From Bacilli bacterium (lineage in GTDB: Bacteria > Bacillota_I > Bacilli_A > ML615J-28 > CAG-313), in the NCBI GenBank assembly GCA_017463365.1, contig JAFTPH010000047.1:1-52914 (forward strand): 52,914 nucleotides of DNA. Reading direction: 5' to 3'. Both the position numbers and the translations under genes were made by a program. The notes under the pieces are model-generated. The model was not told the origin of the DNA. It saw only the letters and a list, made by a program, of their open reading frames with translations, and did no database searches. This document shows positions 7,247 through 14,940 of the stretch, one piece after another; within the stretch, counting starts at the first letter, position 1, and each line of letters opens with the position of its first letter.

Positions 7247-8911
7247 ATGAGCAAAATTAAAATCTACGCGCTTGGTGGTCTAGGTGAAAATGGAAAAAAC
7301 ATGTTTTGTGTTGAAGTAGATGAGCGTATTTTTGTTTTTGATGCGGGGTTAAAATATCCAGAAAAAGATATGTATGGAATTGATGCGGTTATCCCGAATA
7401 TTGATTACTTAATTCAAAACAAAGAACGAATAGAGGGAATTTTTATCTCTCATGGCCATGATGACCATATTGGAGCGTTACCATATTTATTAAAAAATAT
7501 TAATTTACGAGTTTACGCAACTCATTTCACAATGTGTTTAATTGAATCTTTACTTCAAGAAAACAATATGAATATTAAACGTTATAAATTATATCGAATT
7601 AATGATACGAAAGTTTTAAAATTTGGTGATGTCAGCATTTCGTTCTTTAATACTACGCATAGTATTCCTGAATCAGTCGGAATTGTGGTATCAACTAAAG
7701 ATGGAAATATTGTATTCGCTCCAGACTTTAACTTTGGAATTGAAAAAAATGCTAAATATTTAACATCATTTGAGAAGATTACTAATAATAAAAATGTATT
7801 AGCTGTTTTAGCAGAAAGTATTGGTATTAGTGATATTGACCGTTCAACAAATGATTTATTATTTGAACATACTTTTAAAAACATTTTAGATAGCAATGAA
7901 CATCGCATATTTGTATCCGTTTTTTCAACTGATTTGTCAAGAATTCAAAAAATGGTTGATATGTGTGTTGAGAAAAACCGTAAAGTTGCGTTTATGGGAC
8001 GAAAAGCCGAAGAAGTTGTTGGGATTGCGATTAACTCTGGATATTTAAAAATTCCAGATGAAATTTATTATCTTTTAAAACCATATGATGAAAACAATAA
8101 AAATGAAGTAGATAATCTTGTTGTTTTTGTTACAGGTACTTTAAGTGAACCATATAATAGTTTAAGTCGTATCTGTGCTAATAAAGATCGTTTTATTCGT
8201 TTTACTCCGAAAGATAAAGTAGTATTTATATCAGATCCAACAACAGTTACTTTACGAAATTATATTAAAACTATGGATGATCTTTATCGTAAAGATGTTG
8301 AAGTTGATACAATTTCTAAAAAGAAACTAAGAACATCTCACGCAACAGCAGAAGATTTATATTTACTTTATTCAATGTTGAAACCTAAATATATTTACCC
8401 AATTATTGGTGAATATCGTCACTTATATCGTCATAAAGATTTACTTAAAACATTTGGTTATGGTGATGAACAAATTGTTTTATTAGATAATGGAGAGGTA
8501 AGTGTCTTAGAAGGTGGAGAATTAGTTTCAAAAGAAATAATTCCAACTGGCGATGAATATGTTGATGGAACACTGATTGGAAATGTAAGTAGTGAATTAG
8601 TAAGTGAAAGAGAAAGACTTTCAGAAGAAGGGGTTGTAATTATTGTTGCTTATCTTGATATGCGTCGTAGAATAGTTGTTGAAAATCCCGTTATAAATTC
8701 TAAAGGTTTTGTCTATACAACAGATTTAGAAACTTTTAATCAAACAATAAGTGAATTCTTCTTAAGAATGATGAAGAACTCCTTAAATAAACCAAAATTT
8801 GATAAAGAACAAGTTATTTTATCTTTAAGTGAAGAAATTGGAAAAATAGTTTATCGTATTTCTAAAAAACGACCCGCTATTTTGCCGGTATTAATTGAAA
8901 TTAAAAAATAA
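7247..8911 (+). CDS. rnj: ribonuclease J
   Basis: RNase J is a metallo-beta-lactamase/beta-CASP nuclease with 5'-3' exonuclease and endonuclease activity in mRNA decay and rRNA maturation. The 554-residue protein has the metal motif SHGHDDHIGALPY (His69, His71, Asp73, His74) and FAPDFNFG. It also has the beta-CASP FVTGTLSEPYNSLSR region, a late HATAEDLYLLYSMLKPKY block and a C-terminal domain. I use ATG 7247, which lies four bases after the strong GAGGAGA (7237-7243); ATG 7235 would overlap that site. Bacillus RNase J2 (rnjB) lies near spoIIIE, and here a SpoIIIE-like gene follows about 1 kb downstream. J1 versus J2 cannot be settled by eye. Confidence 0.93.
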   Translation: MSKIKIYALGGLGENGKNMFCVEVDERIFVFDAGLKYPEKDMYGIDAVIPNIDYLIQNKERIEGIFISHGHDDHIGALPYLLKNINLRVYATHFTMCLIESLLQENNMNIKRYKLYRINDTKVLKFGDVSISFFNTTHSIPESVGIVVSTKDGNIVFAPDFNFGIEKNAKYLTSFEKITNNKNVLAVLAESIGISDIDRSTNDLLFEHTFKNILDSNEHRIFVSVFSTDLSRIQKMVDMCVEKNRKVAFMGRKAEEVVGIAINSGYLKIPDEIYYLLKPYDENNKNEVDNLVVFVTGTLSEPYNSLSRICANKDRFIRFTPKDKVVFISDPTTVTLRNYIKTMDDLYRKDVEVDTISKKKLRTSHATAEDLYLLYSMLKPKYIYPIIGEYRHLYRHKDLLKTFGYGDEQIVLLDNGEVSVLEGGELVSKEIIPTGDEYVDGTLIGNVSSELVSERERLSEEGVVIIVAYLDMRRRIVVENPVINSKGFVYTTDLETFNQTISEFFLRMMKNSLNKPKFDKEQVILSLSEEIGKIVYRISKKRPAILPVLIEIKK

Positions 8912-8919
8912 TAAATAAG

Positions 8920-8950
8920 AAAACCCCTCATATAATTATATGAGGTGTTT
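8920..8950 (+). terminator. hairpin after RNase J that includes the next ribosome binding site
   Basis: A perfect 20-base palindrome (8926-8945) is flanked by AAAAC and GTTTT that extend the stem past one mismatch and give a short T tract. It looks like an intrinsic terminator. The GAGGTG at 8942-8947, six bases before ATG 8954, lies in its 3' arm, so the hairpin would also hide the ribosome binding site of the next gene on a read-through transcript. Confidence 0.65.
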
Positions 8951-8953
8951 TAA

Positions 8954-9562
8954 ATGTTTGTAAATAATATAAAAGATTATAATTTAGCGTCTTTATTTCA
9001 AGTTGTTAATATTTTAAATGAAAAGCATCCTTTATGGTGGCAAACATTCTTAGAAAAAGTAATGTTTAATTCAAGTGTTACTTTTGTTAATTATACAACT
9101 TTGATAATTAGAATTTATGATTTAGAAATACATAATCTAGTTATTCTCTATAATGTTTTAAAATTATTGAAAAAATACCGTTTAGTAAATAAAGTGATTA
9201 ATAAAAAAGAATTTTTAATTGTTCATTTAAATGACGAAAAAATAATAAGTTACCTAACAGATTCTAAAAAATGGCTTAATCTTGTGGTATATAAATATTT
9301 AAGTGATGTTTATGATCTAAATACACTCACTCTAGAACCAACTGAAGATGAAAATTTACGTTTTGTATATCAGGGAACAATCTATCATATTTATACCTCT
9401 CCAAAAGAAAAGATGAATTCTAATAAATATCATAAATATATTTATTTGTATAAAGATAAAGGGAAAACATCGTCTGTTTTACTAGATAATGAGCTAAAAT
9501 ATGTACGAAATAAGTACGATTTTATTAAAGATTTTAAACGATTAGTTGAAAAAAATTTTTGA
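8954..9562 (+). CDS. hypothetical protein, 202 residues
   Basis: I do not recognise this protein. It is soluble-looking, basic and rich in Tyr, Lys, Asn and Leu, with no signal peptide or clear membrane segment. It looks alpha-helical in its N-terminal half (SLFQVVNILNE, LVILYNVLKLLKKYRL) and beta-rich after about residue 110. ATG 8954 has a GAGGTG ribosome binding site inside the terminator-like hairpin that follows RNase J. It occupies the place between RNase J and the SpoIIIE-like gene, where Bacillus carries tepA and ylzJ, but I see no resemblance to either. A function should not be assigned. Confidence 0.65.
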   Translation: MFVNNIKDYNLASLFQVVNILNEKHPLWWQTFLEKVMFNSSVTFVNYTTLIIRIYDLEIHNLVILYNVLKLLKKYRLVNKVINKKEFLIVHLNDEKIISYLTDSKKWLNLVVYKYLSDVYDLNTLTLEPTEDENLRFVYQGTIYHIYTSPKEKMNSNKYHKYIYLYKDKGKTSSVLLDNELKYVRNKYDFIKDFKRLVEKNF

Positions 9563-9585
9563 TGTTAATTTATGATATGTTTTTC

Positions 9586-9614
9586 TTGCAATTTTAGGCA
9601 AAATGTATTATAAT
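9586..9614 (+). promoter_or_regulatory. sigma-A promoter for rpmG
   Basis: TTGCAA (9586-9591) and a perfect TATAAT (9609-9614) are spaced by 17 bases. It lies 31 bases upstream of the L33 start codon. Confidence 0.8.
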
Positions 9615-9645
9615 ATGAGAGATGTAATTTTAGGAGGAACAAAAA

Positions 9646-9801
9646 ATGCGTATCAATTTATTATTGAAATGTTCTGAATGTGGTAATGAAAATTATTTAA
9701 CAGAAAAAAATAAACGTAATACTCCAGATAGATTAGAGTATAAAAAGTATTGCCCACATTGCAAGAAATCAACTATCCATAAGGAAAAAACAAAAAAATA
9801 A
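9646..9801 (+). CDS. rpmG: 50S ribosomal protein L33
   Basis: L33 is a small 50S subunit protein. The 51-residue product starts [13 protein letters not shown]. It has the two zinc-ribbon pairs, CSEC (Cys9, Cys12) and CPHC (Cys36, Cys39), so this is the Cys-positive, zinc-binding form. ATG 9646 follows a near-consensus ribosome binding site (TAGGAGGAAC, 9631-9640). It has its own promoter and terminator. The usual neighbours secE and nusG are not next to it. Bacteria of this group often carry two or more L33 genes. Confidence 0.93.
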   Translation: MRINLLLKCSECGNENYLTEKNKRNTPDRLEYKKYCPHCKKSTIHKEKTKK

Positions 9802-9831
9802 AAGAATTGGAATTATTCCAATTCTTTTTAT
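9801..9831 (+). terminator. intrinsic terminator after rpmG
   Basis: A perfect 12-bp stem (9801-9812 with 9816-9827, loop TTA) starts at the last base of the rpmG stop codon and ends in a T-rich tract. It makes rpmG a single-gene unit. Confidence 0.85.
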
Positions 9832-9903
9832 TTTTCTCTAGCATATAATTACATTTTTCTTATCTTCAAAAGTATACAATAGTATTGTTTAGGAGATGAG
9901 TTT

Positions 9904-11646
9904 ATGTCAAAAGAAAAAAGAATGGTTTTAGAACAAAATAAAAAGGAGTTAACTTTTTATTACGAATTAATTGGAGTTTCAACGATTTTATTATCGTTAT
10001 TAGCTTTGGCCCGTCTTGGTTTAGTAGGATATTACATTATGATGGCTTTTAGAATAATGTTTGGTGATTGGTATTTTGCTTTTTTGTTAGCATTATTATT
10101 ATTTGGAATATACTGTCTATTTAAACATCAACCATTAAATGTTAAAAATATGCGATCTGTCGGAATTATTTTATTAATGATTGCGGTTTTAACAATATCA
10201 CATTTTCCCATGCATGAATATGTAAATCAGTTTGGGACAAGCTATCTTAAAATGACATTTAGTTTATATTTGGATTATTTTAAAAACTATCAAGAAGGTA
10301 TGATTGTTGGTGGGGGAATAATCGGAATGCTTTTTTTCTATTTGTTTTATACACTTTTTTCAAGTGTAGGAACAGTGGTAATTGTTTTATTTATTGGTAT
10401 GGTTGGAGTTTCTTTTAGTTTTAATAAAACAATTGGTGAATCTTTAGGTTTTATTAAACGGATAAGTTTAAAAGTTTTCAAAATCTTTACGAAGTTTGGT
10501 AAGACTCTTAAGTATGGTATTGTAGTTAAAGGTAAAGCCCAAGAAGAGGTAAAACCTAAAAAGAAGGAACGCTTTCCTAAACTCACTATTGATTGTTTAA
10601 GTGAACCATTTCGTCGAAACTATGTTATTACCGAAGAAAAACACGCAGTTAGCTTAAAAAAAACTATTGCTAGTGTACTAAATAATATGAATGTCTTTTA
10701 TCAAGGAATAAGTTATATTGTAGGTGAACATGTAACAACTTGTAAAATTGAAACAGTTAGTAATATTAATTTGGATAAACTATATTTAAAATTAAAATCA
10801 ATTTTATCAGAACGTTTTTTAATTACTAAAGACATAGATAGTCCAAAAATTAAAATTGAAATTGATAATATTGATACTAATCCACCATTTATTAAAACGA
10901 TTCTCTTATTACAAGAAAAATATACCAACAATTTAAAACTCGGAATGGGAATTGATACAAATAATGAGTTAGTTGAAATAAATTTTTTAGAAGAAAATAA
11001 TTTTTTAATAATTGAAGCAAATGTTGATAATGTAGTTAAGTTAATGAATAGTTATATTTTAATGTTGATGATTAAATTAACTAAGATAAAATATGAAATA
11101 AAGTTTTTTGATGTAAATAATACTTATAAACAATTTGAAAAATGGGAATGCTATTATAAAGATTTAAACTTTGAATTTGTTGGAATTGGAAAAGATATTG
11201 AAAAAAGATTAGAATTGTTAAATCAATATAATTGTAATGATATTTATGAATATAATAAAAGAAGTAATGATAATTTCAGAATTAAATTTATTTTTATCCT
11301 TAATTTAGAAGCAATCTTAAAAAAACCTAAAGAATTAGAAATGTTGCTTTATTTTTTACGGGTGGGTAGTAAATGTGGATATTATTTTATTGTTCATTAT
11401 TTTGATAACTATAGTTTAAATAGTATTTTAGATAGTTTGTTTATGGTAAAAATATTTGGAAAAAACTCTGGAAAAGTTGGGGAACAATATATTGGAATTG
11501 ATCCAGGAAATTATTTATATGAAGATGAAGCATTTTACTTATGCAAAGATGAATTATTTAGATTTAGTTTAGTAAATATTACCGATGATGAACAAAATAA
11601 ATTACAAAAACTGATGGAATATGATATAAAATCACTAGCCAAATAA
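9904..11646 (+). CDS. SpoIIIE/FtsK-like protein with degenerate ATPase motifs
   Basis: The 580-residue protein is collinear with SpoIIIE/FtsK translocases. It has four to five N-terminal membrane helices (residues 20-175), a basic linker (about 205-225), an alpha-like domain (about 245-330) and a RecA-like domain (about 345-575). The usual LGxDxxG lead-in is seen as LGMGIDTNNE. Where FtsK has the Walker A GTTGSGKS, this protein reads ANVDNVVK (372-379), so the glycines and lysine are lost. Where FtsK has VDEFADL, it reads LNLEAIL (466-472). The ERRYxLM...YN helix is recognisable as EKRLELLNQYNCNDIYEYN. There is no C-terminal gamma domain, and SpoIIIE is longer (about 790). It lies downstream of RNase J, as spoIIIE does near rnjB in Bacillus. 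I infer an inactive or structural homologue. Confidence 0.75.
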   Translation: MSKEKRMVLEQNKKELTFYYELIGVSTILLSLLALARLGLVGYYIMMAFRIMFGDWYFAFLLALLLFGIYCLFKHQPLNVKNMRSVGIILLMIAVLTISHFPMHEYVNQFGTSYLKMTFSLYLDYFKNYQEGMIVGGGIIGMLFFYLFYTLFSSVGTVVIVLFIGMVGVSFSFNKTIGESLGFIKRISLKVFKIFTKFGKTLKYGIVVKGKAQEEVKPKKKERFPKLTIDCLSEPFRRNYVITEEKHAVSLKKTIASVLNNMNVFYQGISYIVGEHVTTCKIETVSNINLDKLYLKLKSILSERFLITKDIDSPKIKIEIDNIDTNPPFIKTILLLQEKYTNNLKLGMGIDTNNELVEINFLEENNFLIIEANVDNVVKLMNSYILMLMIKLTKIKYEIKFFDVNNTYKQFEKWECYYKDLNFEFVGIGKDIEKRLELLNQYNCNDIYEYNKRSNDNFRIKFIFILNLEAILKKPKELEMLLYFLRVGSKCGYYFIVHYFDNYSLNSILDSLFMVKIFGKNSGKVGEQYIGIDPGNYLYEDEAFYLCKDELFRFSLVNITDDEQNKLQKLMEYDIKSLAK

Positions 11647-11655
11647 AACAAAGTA

Positions 11656-11664
11656 TGGTATAAT
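11656..11664 (+). promoter_or_regulatory. extended -10 promoter for the LRR lipoprotein
   Basis: TGG followed by TATAAT (11659-11664) lies 25 bases before the start codon. No good -35 hexamer is present. TGN-TATAAT elements recur through this window, so an extended -10 seems to be a normal promoter form here. Confidence 0.6.
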
Positions 11665-11688
11665 AAGAACAATGTAAGGAGAGTTGTT

Positions 11689-12762
11689 ATGAAAAAAACT
11701 AGATTTATTTTATTATTATTAGTATTAATTGGATTAGTATTCGTAACTGGATGTAGTGAGCAACAACTTCCAGGTGATGATACTGATGATCCAGATGTAG
11801 TAGATTGTGAAAAAAATCCTGAACACGAATCTTGTAAGGATCCTGGAGATGATAAAGATCCAGATCAAAATCCAGATGGGGATTACCCATATTCATTAGG
11901 GTTTACAATTTATGAATTACAAGATAGCAATGGTAATCTCCTAAATGGTTATGCGGTTGGAGATTATAAAGGTACAGATACTGAAGTATTAGTTCCAGCT
12001 GTATGGAAAGATAAACCAGTTATTAAAATTATTGATAAAACATTTGAAAATAACGATAAAATTACAAAAGTAGTTATTCCATCAAGTGTTAAATTATTAG
12101 GTAATAATGTATTTGCAAAATGTAAGTCTTTAACAGAAGTAGAATTTGCAGGAGTAAGTGAATTACAAGTTATTCCAACAAATGCTTTCTATGAATGTAC
12201 TTCATTAAAAAGCTTTACTGTTCCTGCAAGTGTAATTAAAATTGAAAAAACAGCATTCTATGGATGTTCTAGTATTAGAGAATTAGCAATTCCTGCTAGT
12301 GTTAAAGCAATTGGTGAAGGTGCTTTTGCAGCAATGACATCTTTAAGCAAAATTACTTTACCATTTGTTGGTGGAGGAGCGACTGATAGTACTACTGCTG
12401 ATTTATTTGGGTTTGTGTTTAATACAGTTTATACCGAATACACAACACCTATTGACCAAAAAGTATCTGATAAGAACACAATTACTTACTATATCCCTAC
12501 TGCTTTAAAAACTGTTGAAATATTAGATGGGCCAATTGGTTTAGCGTATGGAGCATTTAGTGGTCTTACAAATGTGGAAAAACTTATTTTACCGAAGAGT
12601 ATTGAGCGCTTTGGAGATAATTGTTTCTATGGAGTAAAAGGATTAACTGATATTTACTTCCGTGGAGAAGATTATGAATGGGCAAAGATAGCTGGAAAAT
12701 ATACTGAAGGTAATGTGGATACGCTTGATGCGGTAGAAGTTACATTTAACTATGCTGAGTAA
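11689..12762 (+). CDS. surface lipoprotein with BspA-type leucine-rich repeats
   Basis: This 357-residue protein begins with a lipoprotein signal peptide, with lipobox VTGC and the lipidated Cys at 22. A strongly acidic, Pro- and Asp-rich linker follows (about 30-66) and should act as a flexible spacer from the membrane. From about residue 100 there are LRR_5/BspA repeats of the form VxIPSSVKxLGxxxFxxCxSL, about five to six copies including a divergent last one. Such domains mediate protein or host-surface binding, but no ligand can be read here. Strong ribosome binding site AAGGAGAG. It is a single-gene unit with its own promoter and a terminator shared with rarA. Confidence 0.85.
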   Translation: MKKTRFILLLLVLIGLVFVTGCSEQQLPGDDTDDPDVVDCEKNPEHESCKDPGDDKDPDQNPDGDYPYSLGFTIYELQDSNGNLLNGYAVGDYKGTDTEVLVPAVWKDKPVIKIIDKTFENNDKITKVVIPSSVKLLGNNVFAKCKSLTEVEFAGVSELQVIPTNAFYECTSLKSFTVPASVIKIEKTAFYGCSSIRELAIPASVKAIGEGAFAAMTSLSKITLPFVGGGATDSTTADLFGFVFNTVYTEYTTPIDQKVSDKNTITYYIPTALKTVEILDGPIGLAYGAFSGLTNVEKLILPKSIERFGDNCFYGVKGLTDIYFRGEDYEWAKIAGKYTEGNVDTLDAVEVTFNYAE

Positions 12763-12766
12763 AATA

Positions 12767-12800
12767 AAATATCCAAGTTCAAGTGAACTTGGATATTTTT
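12767..12800. terminator. bidirectional terminator between the LRR lipoprotein and rarA
   Basis: A 12-13 bp perfect stem (12769-12781 with 12784-12796) has A-rich sequence on its left and a T run on its right, so it can stop transcription from both converging genes. Confidence 0.85.
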
Positions 12801-14035
12801 TATTTTGCTTGTTTTTTCCATCTTTCGATTTGAAGATAGCGTTCTTTTAAACTGCTTTCTAATTTAGATGAATCTTTTGGAGTATAATATTTACTATCTT
12901 TTAAAGTATCGGGAAGATACTGTTGATTAACCCAGGCATTTGGATAATCATGAGGATATTTATAACTTTCTTGTTTAGGATTGAAAGAATAAGTATTTTT
13001 TAAGTGAAGAGGAAGGGTTCCACTCTTACCATTTTCGATATCTTCCATGGCTTTAGCGATTGCTAGATATGCAGAATTTGATTTTGGTGATAGAGCCATT
13101 TCGATAACAATTACTGATAGTGGTAATCTTGCTTCTGGATTTCCAAGCTCTCTTGCTGCATCAACTGCCGCTTTAACTCTTGGTCCAATTGTTGGATTAG
13201 CAAGTCCAATATCTTCATAAGCAATAGCTAAAAGTCTTCTTGACAAACTTTGTAAGTCATCAGCGATAATTAATTTAGCTAGATAATGTAAGGCCGCATC
13301 GACATCACTACCACGAATTGATTTTTGAAGACCACTTAAGGTATCATAATAGCTATCTTGATTTGCGTCAATCGATACATTTGGTTTTATCAAAGCAGAA
13401 GTTGCTTTGTCTAAAGTTATATCTTCATTAGGATAGATTGAGACAACCATTTCAAAGTTGTTGATTAAAGATCTAATTTCATAGCCAGAAATACCAACTA
13501 AATAATCATAAACCTCTTCATCAATTTTATTTGTTAATTTCATATTTACATATGCTCGGCGAAGAATGGTATGCATATCATCGCTATTTAATTCGTTTAA
13601 CTTAAAGATGTGACAACGTGATCTTATAGCTGGATTAACTGAGTGATAAGGATTAACTGTTGTTAAACCAATCATAATTAAGGTTCCGTCTTCAACATAT
13701 GGTAGTAAAAAATCTTGAATATCTTTTTTCATGCGATGAATTTCATCGACAACAATAATTGTATCTTTATTAAATCTAGCATCATTAACTATTTGTTTTA
13801 AAATATCTTTATTATCAGTAGATGCATTAAAATGGTGAGAAGGAATGTTTACCATCTTTCTTGTTGCTTCAGCAATCGTAGTCTTTCCACAACCTGGTTC
13901 TCCATAAAGAATAAATGAGAAAAGATGATTTGATTCGATCATTTTACGTAATACACCGTTTTTACCAACTAAATGATCTTGTCCCACAATTTCATCATAA
14001 TGTGTTGGACGCATGGCGTAAGCTAAAGGTTTCAT
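12800..14035 (-). CDS. rarA: replication-associated recombination protein RarA (MgsA)
   Basis: RarA is an AAA+ ATPase related to clamp loaders that acts at stalled replication forks. The 411-residue protein starts MKPLAYAMRPTHYDEIVGQ, the family N-terminus. It has Walker A GEPGCGKTT (45-53), Walker B VVDEIHRMKKD (Asp97, Glu98) and the RSRCHIF sensor region. C-terminally it has the MgsA motifs SIRGSDVDAALHYLA and RRLLAIAYEDIGLANP. I use the ATG at 14033-14035, preceded on the minus strand by GAGGTGAT; an in-frame GTG three codons upstream lies inside that site. It is transcribed toward the lipoprotein, with tRNA-Thr upstream on the same strand. Confidence 0.95.
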   Translation of the reverse strand: MKPLAYAMRPTHYDEIVGQDHLVGKNGVLRKMIESNHLFSFILYGEPGCGKTTIAEATRKMVNIPSHHFNASTDNKDILKQIVNDARFNKDTIIVVDEIHRMKKDIQDFLLPYVEDGTLIMIGLTTVNPYHSVNPAIRSRCHIFKLNELNSDDMHTILRRAYVNMKLTNKIDEEVYDYLVGISGYEIRSLINNFEMVVSIYPNEDITLDKATSALIKPNVSIDANQDSYYDTLSGLQKSIRGSDVDAALHYLAKLIIADDLQSLSRRLLAIAYEDIGLANPTIGPRVKAAVDAARELGNPEARLPLSVIVIEMALSPKSNSAYLAIAKAMEDIENGKSGTLPLHLKNTYSFNPKQESYKYPHDYPNAWVNQQYLPDTLKDSKYYTPKDSSKLESSLKERYLQIERWKKQAK

Positions 14036-14055
14036 ATTTATCACCTCGTTTTATA

Positions 14056-14129
14056 TGGTGCTCCTAGCCAGAATCGAACTAGCATTTCAGCATTACCATT
14101 GCTGCGTTCTACCACTGAACTATAGGAGC
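14056..14129 (-). tRNA. trnT: tRNA-Thr (anticodon GGT)
   Basis: The minus strand folds as a full cloverleaf. The acceptor is GCTCCTA/TAGGAGC, the anticodon stem CAGCA/TGCTG encloses loop ATGGTAA (anticodon GGT), and the T arm contains TTCGATT. A discriminator A and a genomically encoded CCA (14056-14058) are present. It decodes ACC and ACU. A TGT-TATAAT extended -10 lies just upstream on the minus strand (ATTATA at 14139-14144 on the plus strand). Confidence 0.93.
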
Positions 14130-14192
14130 TTACAAATTATTATAACATAATTTTTTAAAAAAACATTGTTAATTCATAATAAACATTTTAGT

Positions 14193-14225
14193 TCATATAA
14201 TTTTCACTTTAAAATCACTCTAAAA
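14193..14225 (+). promoter_or_regulatory. three tandem 11-bp direct repeats, candidate response-regulator site
   Basis: Units TCATATAATTT (14193), TCACTTTAAAA (14204) and TCACTCTAAAA (14215) abut one another without gaps. The last two differ at one base. The last ends 14 bases before the -10 of the response regulator gene. OmpR/PhoB-family regulators bind direct repeats with an 11-bp period, so autoregulation by the downstream regulator is a reasonable inference. Confidence 0.5.
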
Positions 14226-14236
14226 TATTAAAAGTA

Positions 14237-14245
14237 TGTTATAAT
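14237..14245 (+). promoter_or_regulatory. extended -10 promoter for the two-component operon
   Basis: TGT followed by TATAAT (14240-14245) lies 20 bases before the response regulator start. There is no good -35, which fits a promoter that needs an activator bound at the repeats just upstream. Confidence 0.6.
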
Positions 14246-14265
14246 ATTAGTAAGGAGATAGTATT

Positions 14266-14940
14266 ATGGATAGATTATTAATTGTAGATGATGAAAATAA
14301 TATTCGTGAATTAATTAAGAAGTATGCGTCATTTGAAGGATATGCTGTTGATGAGGCAATAAATGGACTTGACGCAATTAAAAAATGTGAAACTGAAAAC
14401 TTTGATTTAGTTATTATGGATGTTATGATGCCTGAACTTGATGGTTTTTCAGCTGTTAAAGAAATAAGAAAAAAGAAAAACATCCCAATTTTGATGTTAT
14501 CAGCTAGAGGTGAAGAATACGACCGTTTACATGGTTTTGACTTAGGAATTGATGATTATGTTGTCAAACCATTCTCACCTAAAGAATTAATGATGAGAGT
14601 TAATGCGATTTTAAATCGTTATCGTTCTAATTCAAATGTTGTAAATGAAAATTTTTATGTTTGTAATGAATTGAAAATTGACTATAATGCGAGAATTGTA
14701 TATATTAAAAATGAACGTATTGATATGACACCAAAAGAATATGACTTATTAACATATTTAATTAGAAATGAAAATATGGCAGTAACAAGAGAAAAATTAC
14801 TAGCAAATGTTTGGGGTTATGAATTCTTTGGTGATGATAGAACATTAGATACGCATATGAAATTATTAAGACGTAAGCTTGGGGAATATGGAAAGAATAT
14901 TATTACTTTAAGAGGGGTAGGTTATCGTTTTGAAAAGTAA
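14266..14940 (+). CDS. OmpR/PhoB-family response regulator
   Basis: This 224-residue protein has a receiver domain (1-120) with acidic pair Asp8-Asp9, phospho-acceptor Asp52 (VIMDVMMPELDG), switch Ser79 and Lys101 in VKPFSP. A winged-helix DNA-binding domain follows (about 130-224, MTPKEYDLLTYL and TLDTHMKLLRRKLG). The ribosome binding site is AAGGAGATAG. The histidine kinase gene starts inside its last codons and an HtrA-like protease follows, which suggests control of cell-envelope protein quality, like CssRS in Bacillus. The comparison is inferred from gene order, not from specific residues. Confidence 0.93.
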   Translation: MDRLLIVDDENNIRELIKKYASFEGYAVDEAINGLDAIKKCETENFDLVIMDVMMPELDGFSAVKEIRKKKNIPILMLSARGEEYDRLHGFDLGIDDYVVKPFSPKELMMRVNAILNRYRSNSNVVNENFYVCNELKIDYNARIVYIKNERIDMTPKEYDLLTYLIRNENMAVTREKLLANVWGYEFFGDDRTLDTHMKLLRRKLGEYGKNIITLRGVGYRFEK

